In this document: in pieces, positions 13,301 through 24,400 of the stretch
How the letters are laid out: each line of letters starts with the position of its first letter
How positions within the stretch are numbered: position 1 is the first letter of the stretch
Notes under the pieces: generated by a model
What the model saw: only the letters and a program-made list of their open reading frames with translations
Told to the model about the DNA's origin: nothing
The model's database searches: none
Made by a program: the position numbers and the translations under genes
Assembly (NCBI GenBank): GCA_902702965.1
Contig: CACRXP010000016.1
Span: 2,083,898 to 2,147,897 of the forward strand
Direction of reading: 5' to 3'
DNA: 64,000 bases
Source of the DNA: Spirometra erinaceieuropaei
Lineage: Eukaryota > Platyhelminthes > Cestoda > Diphyllobothriidea > Diphyllobothriidae

Positions 13301-16300
13301 CCTCTTTTGGGTTCATTTTTTCCGTAGCACTTGACAAGCGTCAGCCTCTATTCCGAGGTCTTAATCAAATCAAATCGTAATTCCGTCTGTGTGTGTGTGA
13401 GAGAGCTCGCGGCCCATTCTCCTGATCTGTAGATTTTACACCTAACCTCCGGTACGTTTATCTGCTCTGCGTACACCCACAAGCTCATTTCCTGACATCG
13501 CGTCTTTTCCAGTTTTCAAACTGAAGCATCAAATATCGATTGCTGCACACGGCTGCTCTAAACACCTGCTTGGGCTCCGTGCCACACGAACTCCGACGGG
13601 AGGTCGCCATGTCGACCTCCTTTCACAGCCAGCTCTTCTGTTTCTAGCACTTTGTTTACTGAGTGCAAGGTTTACAAATGGACACGCTCTTTTGTTTTGC
13701 TGGTTTTTTTTTCGCCTCTCGCCTCGCAAAACGCGTGTGTTTTTATAGCATGGCAGTTACTGCTCTCTCTTACGTACATTCGATGGGCTTCCTGTACTGG
13801 GAAAACGAACCGGTTGCCTAGCGTCATCAAGTTCAGTTCAGTTTTACTGAAGGAAATGTAGGTCTTCACCTTTGAACTCCCCATTTGTTTACAATCAACT
13901 GAAAAATCTCAAAAACTGGGGAACATATCATACAAGTAAAAAATAATGGGAACAGCATCAGCTCTGTACAGACAAACAAACTGTCTCGAATGTTAATGGT
14001 ACGAGCAGTTGCACAGCGGTCGTTTCGAGTGCGGGGAAATAAATACTACACCCGGTGACAAAAGTTGCATAGGTGCATGTCAGTAAGCGTTGTGCACTAG
14101 AATCTATTTGATGAATCGTAGGCGACTCAAACAATAGTTTGATCTGAAGTAGACAAGAAGGGCAGGATTTATTGGTATCAAAAAAATTGGCGACAGCTCT
14201 TCAGCTGCATCCTGTCGCTTCATAAGAGAGATAACGAGTGAGAAGAATACAACAGATTTGAATTCGTGCAGAAAATCAATGCAGAAACAGCAAGGTCAGG
14301 GTTTTGGGCAAAGCTGGCTAATCGATAAAGCTAGTAACACAAACACCGTAGGGGAAGAAAGTGAAAAAAGGGGAACGTTTAAGAGCAAAAATGAGAAGAG
14401 AGAGGGGGAATCATGGAGCTAGAGGCTACCATGGCAATGTTAGGTTAACCACGTGTTCCAATTGTTTACAAAGATCTGGTTTCACTCGTCGTATATAGGC
14501 CGCCTCCAGGTAACGCAAGGTCCGAGTTGTTCGTGCCCGAACAAGTACTCAAAAGGAAGTTTTGGGGTCGACGGAGTGACCAGTATCAAGTAGGTGTTTC
14601 GTAATGGAGGAACGCGGGATCTTATTTTCTTGTCTTAGGAGCCACGTGGGCAGCTGCTCAATAGATCTGGCTGCCAACTGCCTTTGCGTTCGCCCAATGT
14701 ACTTGCATCCGCAAGTGCATGTGAATTCATAAACACAATTTGAAGTGGCGTGCATTGGCAGGGCATCCTTTGCCCGTGGATGCTCTTTAACGTTCTCCTT
14801 TTTTAACTTTCTTCCCTTACGTTGTTTGTGTTAATAACTTTATCGATTAGCCAGCTTTGCCCAAAACCCTGACCTTGCTGTGTCTGCATTGATTTTCTGC
14901 ACGAATTCAAATCTGTTGTATTCTTCTCACTCGTTATCTCTCTTATGAAGCGACAGGACGCAGCTGAAGAGCTGTCGCCAAATTTTTTGGTACCAATAAA
15001 TCCTGCCCTTCTTGCCTACTTCAGCTTCGTACCGGGGACAAAATGCTTCAGATAGTTTGATCGTCGATTTCGAGTATGTCCATCGTGGGCTCCTCAGTAG
15101 GGTAGGAGCAGGGACAGTGATTTGCAAGGGATTTTTTATAGTGATAGTAGATCTGTGCACCATATACCGCTGTCTCTCCCCCTCTCCCCCCCCTCACCTG
15201 GGTCCGTTGTCAAGAAAGGATCAAGAAGATCGGAGGCGGGGGAGGCCCCGAGGTTGGTGGCGCGGCGTTAGTCCGCACCTAGGCGTGCCATTACACCTCT
15301 TCGTCCAAAACGGACACTGACCAGGATTTTGTATACGGGGAGCGACTAGGATCCCACTTGGCGCGACGTGAGATGGCAAATTGACCTGCCACAACTTCCC
15401 AAATTTTGGCATTTGCTATGGTTGCGCATTTCTGACAGTGCTCGCTGGACACTCATCCAACCCCCCCCCTGTTTGGTCCAGCGCATCTGCCGCGTGGCCC
15501 GTCTTAAGGAAAATCCACTGACCACCTGAACCACCGGTCACGCAGCTGCAAAGTAGAGAAATGTGTCGACGTTTTTGTGTTATTTCGTGGGCCACGCGTA
15601 AGACGAAGGGTTTAAGGCCATATTAACCACCGCGCAGGACTTCCGACCCGCCTGAGTCGGATACACACCCCTGTTATGGCAGAGGAACTAGGAGCTGAGT
15701 TCGATCCGGCTCTCGGCTTTCACACGGAAAGCAACCTTAGCAGCCGCAAACTGTCACGCACAGTAAGCATATTTTCGTTTGTGGTTTCTATAAAATATAT
15801 TTGAATTTCCAAGACCATGGAAAATCAATGGGAAAAATGCATGCTACATAAGTAATCATGTTTTTACCGAGCACGCTTTCTACAGGAGATTGAAAAGAAG
15901 TGCATTTAAAAGCCGACATCCTGCCAAGTCCAAAATGTTATATGAGTATGCTTTAAGATAATTAGTATCACAACCGCGACCAAGTAATCCCTCCTAATCG
16001 AAAACGCATTTCAGAATTTCAGCTAACATCTCATGAGATAGGTCACGCACTGTATGTGGGATTCAAGACTTTTTAACCATCCAAACCCTAGGCTGTGGAG
16101 TTAGAGATCATCTCGCATGTGGTATTCGTTGGCGTGCTTTCAACTTTCCCATCACAACCGCATCACTACCCATTTCCGATCGTCTTGTATTCGGGCGGTA
16201 CTTTTTATGTGAAGAACAGGTGAAGCAGATGCTACGCAAGTCGCCACTGTGCCCTCTGGGGAGCAACAGCAGTCCTCGTAATTTGCAACAGACAGACCTA

Positions 16301-19300
16301 TTGTGCTAGGAATACGAACAATCTGCTTACTATAGGCAATTTCCGATAGATTTCAAGACTTTGGATTATCTCCTGCAGCATTGCGGTTGTTAATCTTTTG
16401 TTGTGCCTAAATATTTTCCTGGAAACGGTAGGGTTAAGGGCCCCCATCAGCTGTCGGAAGACTGTGGATATTGTGCTGATGTATGTACTTGTGAAATCTT
16501 ATTAAGTATTAAGGACTGGCAGTTGTGCCAAGAGCGGAGAAACGAAAAATAACGATCACCTAAGCATGAATCGAAAGAAAACAGAAATGTCTGCCAGGGG
16601 AGATAGGCACACTTGTTCGATGGTCAGGGACTCTTTCAAGATAGAACGCAACAGGATATCCAGGTAGACACCGTATCTGCCCATTCATTATTTTACTCGA
16701 AAGTTTCTTTTTTGCCACCAACTGTTCTCTATGTTTTCCGGCATTCAATCGACTTGCTGCCCGGCGTTTCGCCCCACCCGTTATCTTCCCTCCACTACCT
16801 CCATTCCTGTACGACACGATTCACAGTATACTGATAGCCAATTGGGTTCCTCCACCCTGCCGCTATTCTTGTCCCTCTCAGAAGTGACCAAGCGCATTGC
16901 TGCGGAGCTAGGTGTTGGAATTGCACACCGCCCCAAAGCCACCACACGCAATAGGGTCATGAAAATTAGAGACCGGTTAAAGCCTGAAAAGCAATCTGGT
17001 GTTGTGTATCGCATTCCGTGTCAAAATTGTCCTTGTAACTACACTGGACAGACTGGGTGCATGCTCGGATCGCGCATACACGAACATAAGCTGGCTGTGC
17101 GACAAGGCGATGCATTATCACAAGTAGCCGCCCACACCTACGAGTTTAACTTCGCAGCCACCAAAATAGTCGCCCACGCCGGAAACAAAACAGGCCGAGC
17201 ATTGATTGAGACCTGGGCCTCTGATGAGAACTCAGTCATTTGATTTATCGATCCGGCTCCGGCGTACAGAGCTCTGCGTAGTCACCTCCAGTCGTGCGCC
17301 GTCGGTCGACGATCGGCCTACATGTCTTATAACTGTCGCTTGTTCTGTTGCTGCTACTACCTCTGACGATGGACTCCTGTACGAGTCTGAAAGCTCAGGA
17401 CAATGAACAAAGTGTTCCGGTGTGCTCGAATCTTCCTCTTCACGTGAGCGCATAATTCGAAGACTGCAACTCCCTTTAAACAACCGGACTATCCCTTCGT
17501 TTTTTCTTGTCGTTTTCCTTTCGTGTACTGCTGTTTACTCTGATCCTGTCATAGTTTCTTAATGGTAAAGCACGCATTTCATGCTTCACCCTCTCACTTC
17601 CAGTTGGAACTCTCGGTCTGTCTGGCAGTCGCACCGCAGCCCAATCTGTTGGGGCACCGGTAGAACAGCGCCCAGTCACTCACGGCAACTCCTCCGTCAG
17701 GGCAGCCCGCGATGCACAACTGCACTCCCTCGAGAGTCAGTCTCTGTCCAGTGTGCATACCCTGGGTGACGGTGTTCCCGCACCGGAGGTATTGTGCCGT
17801 CTCACCTCCGTGGATGACAGTGACTTCCACGTGCTGGATTTCATCCGTGCAGGCAACCAGCCAATGCCTGCGGTGAAGATCACTCAGCCGTCGCGTCCTT
17901 TCCCTGGCGATAATACCACCGGTGGTGACTCCAGCACGACCCCCGTCACTGTGTCTGCTGGCAGTCCTCTAAAGCCAGTAGCCCCGTCTAAGTTGCCTCA
18001 TCGAACACCGGGCGATTTGCCCAAAGCCATTCTTGAGTAAGTCTGTCGGCTCGACCATCTGCGTGCTAATTGACTTTGATCTTAAAGAATGTGACGAATT
18101 TTTCAAGTCCTAAGCCTTGGGAACGTTAAATGTCCTTGGAAGTTGTGATGCCGTCTTTTGTGGCCAAACTGGGAAATCTGTCTCAACCCGTATACATGAT
18201 CATCAATTAGCGGTGAAGAGACGCGACCATCTATCCCAGGTGGCCATGCACACACTGGACGCTGGGCACAAATTGGCATGGGAAAACACTCGCATTTTTG
18301 GCTCCTGCCCAATAAGGAAGGGTCGCGAACTCCTGGAGCCAATGCACTCAGGTGAGGGATGCATAAATCGGCATATCGATCTAGGTGCCATGTTCAAATT
18401 TCTCAAGGACAAATGGAGGCGAGCGCAGCCAATACCGAGGGGATGACGAAATATTATTGGCGCAGTCATCGGCCAACCACGGAATCAATTGTTCGATACT
18501 GTTTAAATAGTTAACTGTTTTTGCACATAACCCAGTAGTCTGACGACGAGCTGAGGAACAAGTTTCGAAAATTTTCTAATAAATTTCTTACTTTTCCCAA
18601 AGAACCTGCCATATTAAAAATATATATGGCAAAGATATTATGCCCTACTCCCGATAGAGGTACTACCAAAAGCCCAGACACGTGTTTCGACAGATATATA
18701 ATGCGTAAGCAGCCCATTAAGAGTGCAACTCGCCAAACGCTGACAGCCGTTTCACGCTCGTTACCGATCGTCAGTACGTCATGGACCTTGTGAAAAGAGG
18801 TATATAAACGTGTCAAGTTGTCTTAGACAAGTCGACATACACGACAAAGTTGTGGGACAGCCAGTTACACCAAACCCTAGCTGACCAGACAAACAAGGGT
18901 CTGAATCTGCTGAGTCGTGGACTGCACCAACTTTGAGCGATCGGATACAGATTAAAGCGTTCTACGCATTGTTGCAATTTACCTTAAATTCACACACCCA
19001 TTAGCCCACTTCTCTGAATATCACCTTCACACCTTTTTTGTCTAGTGAGTTTCAATGCGTTCCTTTTTCTACTTTTGATCCCCTTCACATCTCCTTATCA
19101 CTTTTCACCATCTTTTCATTACGTTACTTTCTCGCGCTCACCGTTGGCCGCTTCCCGTGGTTTTGTACGCCAACAGATTTTATGAATTGACATGTATTTT
19201 TTTATCCGCATACGTGGGACTACGCCCTTTGGCGATGTATGTCAGCAATATTTGTCTGTCGGCGATTAATCATCCGCCTTTTTCGCTCATTTAACGGTTG

Positions 19301-21399
19301 AACCCGACGTAGCGCATGCGGCGTTCCCTTTGAAGAGTTCTTTTGAACCCACAGCCAGGTCTCAGTCAGTGTAACTGTGGCTGTTTGTCCTCATGTTTGG
19401 GGGCATCATTTTCTACAGACCCAAATGGCGGAGTTGTAAATGTTCCTTTGTCAGAGAACCGACTTTCTGACCCCTGGTAACAGTCTGATCGTCGCAACTG
19501 ACGATGTCCACCGTGTGCTTCACAACAAGATGAGGCAGACATGGTGACTTGCGCAGCATCTACCGCACTTTCTCCTCCTCCCCCCTGGATCTGGTCCCAA
19601 GGCAGAGCCAAGAAGACTGGGGGGCGGGAGAGTACACAGATGACGGGCACGGCGGACCCGCACCTACAATGCGTGACCGATCTCATAAATTGTTGGCCGA
19701 AATTCTGAAATGCGTTTTCGACTAGGAAAGATTACTTAGGTGGGATTGTAATATTGCTTACCAAACGGCATAATCCCATAGTATTTCGGACTCGCAAGGA
19801 TGTGGGCTTTTGAATGCACTTCTATTCGACCTCCTATAGAAGCCACACTGAATAAAAATGACTACTTAAGTAGCATGTATTTTTCACGCTGATATTCGAT
19901 GGTCTTATAAATTCAAATATTTTTTATGGGAAGCATGCACAAAAATCTACTTTCTCTTACTAGTTTGGTAGAAAATAACACTGTCCTTACATTTCCTACC
20001 TGGAGAAAGCTTATCTTCAGGTTCTGAAAAAGTTTTCCAACTCCCCAACAATTTTGGGCCAGATCAGTCGTTGTATTACCATTTCGCGATTCCGGTCTAC
20101 AAGAAGCATGATTTCCGCATACGAAAAATCATATATTACTCTGTGCCTTTAAGAAGATACTATGTTGGGTTCATAAAATATTGCAGTGAATATGAACTAT
20201 GTGTACGTTTCACAAGAAGCATTGGTAAACGGAGATGTGCGACGCTGTATGTATGGACATCGCACGGTCTTAAAAACGTCATAATTGGGAACTTTTTCAG
20301 AACCTAAAGATGAGTTTTCTCTGGGTATGTAATGTAAAGAAAGCGTTATTTTTTTACCAGACAAGAAAGAGGAAGCATACTTTTGTGCATGTTTCCCATA
20401 AAAAATATTAGAATTTATAAGACCATCGAATATCAACGTGAGGGATACATGCTACATAAGTAGTCCTTTTTGGCCGAGTGTCGCTTCCATGGGAGGTCGA
20501 AATGAAGTGCATTCAAAAGCCCACATCCTGGCGAGTCCGAAATACTATGGGATTATGTCGTCTGATAAGCAATATTACAACCCCGCCTAAGTAATCTGTC
20601 CTAATCGAAAACGCATTTCAGAATTTCGGCCAACATTTCATGAGATCGGTCACGCACTGTAGGCGTATCACCACATTCCCTGGTCCATAACAAGCACACT
20701 AGCAGAATTTTGGCAGACAACGACAACAGCAATGACGTGGTTGACTGAGCAGCCGTGCACACTATCTGTATACTTAGGGGGGCTCGCAAGCGCATCTACC
20801 GCCAGAGAGCCCGATATCGGAGAACTGCCACCGCACACCAGGCTGCGAGGATCATGGTTTGCTGATCATGGCTTAGCAGACGCTCACAAACCTTGGGACC
20901 CAGAAGGCTGGCACACAGCCCTGCATTTGCCCCGGCCATCGTCCTTCAAAGGCCGGATAACCAGTCGGTCGACAACTGATAGGCACTACCCGCCAAGTAG
21001 CACACACCCCTCACATGCATGAGAGTGCCGCAGGTCACGTTAAGTAGGAGCCGTGTCGGCCTGACTCTCGGCCCATTACTCCGCCACTCCACACAAACAT
21101 ACACACACCTGCGTGGACTGAGTTGAGGCGTCAGTTTGCAGCCTTCCTGGACGCAGTCTCAGACTGGACTGGCACATGCGTCTACCGCTCTTCTGGAAGA
21201 GAACGCTATCAAGCCCTCGAAGGCACGTCTCGAGCACTGAGCCTGCTGCGTATGCAGTGTCACCGCTTTTGTCAGTCGTGTTTAGCCTCGTCGTTCTCGG
21301 CAATTCGTGTGGGTACTACGTTATCGTGTTTTTGTCTGCGGACCTTCCTTTGTACCTACCTCTCCAGACAATTTAAAATTAGTTCACAGTCTCCCTTCA

Positions 21400-21452
<53 letters not shown>

Positions 21453-24400
21453 TTTGGAGTGTCAACTTTGACTATGATGCAGTCGCGAAAACGTGCATAG
21501 CGTTCCTCCGCTTAATTTCTCTGACGTCAGTTTGTTGCAGGCATCTAGCTGTAATAATTGTAATATCTGTTTTTAAACTGGTCGTTACGTGGGCCCCTAC
21601 TCGTGGACACATCTGTGAGCGAGTCAACTCCCTATCTCCTACACTAAAGAACTCCAAATCTATTTACAAGTACATTCTGAAGAGTCCCTTGCCCCTATGC
21701 TGACTTTTTCCTGTTTTCTTCCAGTCTGAGAGCCGATGACGACTTCGCAAGCCGTTATGGAGCTATGAACATGTTGGAGCTGAATACGGAGGTGAAGAGC
21801 ATCCGTGATATGAAGAGGTATCTGCAGAAGATCTTGAAGGATTTTGAGCACGATTTCGAACGAAAGCAAGGTTCGCCTCAGAAGAAAAGTATTTTCTTTG
21901 TATTTTGCCAAATTTTCAGATCATGGGCAAATGACGTCTGAGGTAGCGCGAGCACGCGTAGGTGTTACGATTTGAAGTTTTCTTTCTGGTAGCTGAAATG
22001 GGACACTAAGCTCACCGAAGACTTTAAGGCACCTCTTAAGTCTGTATGACACTTATATAATCGCCCAGATAGGGCTTGAATGTCGTAAAGCGGCGAATAT
22101 AATGTCCACTGACCTCCTGCAGTATAAGTTGCCAGTGAATGCATCTCTTTAGGACCCTCCTATGTCCCTACAAAGAGTCACGCGGAAGATGCGCCGGGCA
22201 AATACGTGAGGTCAGATCAGGGTAATGGCAGGCGTTATTGGGGACATGCACTCCTAGGCGCACGTCCACGCCGCGCCGAACACGTGCGCCCGATCTCGCC
22301 TCCCCTCTTTTTGACACGGTCTTAACACTGTGCCCTGGAGGATGAGGGGGGAGAGAGTGCGATTGATGCAGCATAAGTCCGTTACCAGTAGAAACTAATT
22401 CACGCGCTAACCACCGCTTGTGCGCATACTATGCTGTGGGTCATACGGCAAACGTCCTCGGGAAGGGCAGCCGAAATGTCGGTTAGGGCCTTTCCACTCC
22501 CCCACCCCACTGTGGAGATCGGACTTGCTTACTTACTAGTTTAAACAGTTCGCATTCTGTTTGTCCCACAATTATAAGACTGTGTTTTTGACTAAAAATA
22601 GTATGGTCTGGATAGTTTGATAATTATCTGAGTAAAGACTCCGATATCTACAGTAGACGATACTGCGGGAATGGTGATGTGATTGTGGGGAGCTTGTGTT
22701 TCGCGCGCGAAGTCGGAACTGGTGCTACACGGGGAAATCGAAAAGTTTTGTTATGAATTCAGACGCCTTGCGCTCAGTGAACACCTTGCGTGAGTCAATG
22801 CAACGGTGGATTTACGGCGTTTCAGCAAGGCATTTGTAGTATACATGACAGTTCGACCGATTTCGACCATGTCCACCGTGTGCTCCATTGCAGAGCGTGG
22901 ACAGGAACAGTGACTTGCGCGACATTTACCACACTCCCTCCTCTCCCACCTGTACCCAGTGTCATGACCAAGTCAAGAAAACCGGAAATGAGAAGGGCGC
23001 AGGTGGCCGGCGCGACAGGAACTGCCCCTAGGCGTGCCGCCACACCCGCCTCGGATCTCATGGAGTGGGAGTGCCATGGAGGCCACATTAAGAAGGAGCC
23101 ATTGCTGTCTGACTTTCAGTCTACCATTTCGCCACTCCACATAGACGCGCACTGGACTGACTGCGTTGACCAAGTTATCGCGTCAGCTGGCAACCTTTCA
23201 AGCCACGGCTTTTAACTCACTGTGATAGCTTCGAGTTTGTCAGATTGTTTCTACTGAGGAAAGTGTGCCGAGATGTCCATTTCACTCTCTTCGCCCTTGT
23301 CCCAACCACCAGTCAACTGTCCGGGTCGATCAGGCATCTGATGCCGGAAGTGGGCTGTAGTATACATAGTCTGTAAGAGTGGCTAAGAAGCGACCAGTTC
23401 GATACAACCACCATGTCACCTCTGAGTCCAGCCGCGGTTGTTATCCTGGCCTGTATGCTGCAATAGACAATCTTACCAGTCTCCAGTTACTGCAGTATAA
23501 TCCGGAACGAACCGGAACTTGAACGTCTGATCCCTAGTATGAATAAAGTTTGTTTTGTAGCTCGACTTCGATCACTCACACCACAATGGGCGTGACTTTG
23601 AGGAACAGCCATTTTTGGCTGTTTCTTGCCCAATATTATGCTAGATAAATTTTTGATAGAGCCGTGTCTGCATTGCCAGTTAGCTCCTTTTGATCTCTCC
23701 CCCCCTCTCTCCACCTCTCTTTTTCTGCCTCCCTCCCTCTCCCTCCCGCTCTTTCTCTCTCTTCCCCCTCTTTTTGTCTCTTACCCTCTCCCTCCTCTCT
23801 TCCCCCTCACGCCAATCTTTCTCTGTCTCTCTCTCGACCTCCACAAACCTGTCGAGGTCTTAACCCAAACGACGTGGTCGGACAGACTGTACACCTTTGA
23901 CAGCCAACTTTGACTGTTTCTTGCTTAATATTCTGTTAGATACATTTTTGACAGAACAGTGACTGCGCTGCCGTTTGAGTCCTTTTGCTATATTTCCCTC
24001 TCTTTCTCCCCCTCTCCCCTCTCTTTCCTCCCTCCCTCTCTTTCTCCCTCTCCTCCTTTTTCCCTCTCCCTCTCATCTCTTTCTCTATCTCCCTCTCTTT
24101 TATCTCTTGTTCCTCTCTCCATCTCTATCCCTCTCTTTCCCTCTTGATCTCCACAAAACTGTCGAGGTCCTAACCCAGGCGACGTGGTCGGCCAGACTGT
24201 ACACACATTAGAGCAGAGTCCCAATTGTGCGCAAAGTGTGATTCCCTGGCGTCCTTGACATGTGCCAGCGCAGTCATCTCTTAATGCGTTCTGCATATTT
24301 ATGTAGGCATGACTGTGCTATGTGTGAACAGCCTAACGCAGTCGACCTTGATAAAAAAAAATAGGCAGCTGAGAATATTTTTCCGACGCAGGAGTGGGCT

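Noticed and set aside
22790..23215. 141-codon frame on +
   Set aside because: It lies within an R3 repeat whose other copies do not keep the frame.
23626..24296. Several Leu/Ser/Pro-rich frames on + and an Arg/Glu-rich one on -
   Set aside because: They are produced by the CCTCTCTC polypyrimidine tract, not by a gene.
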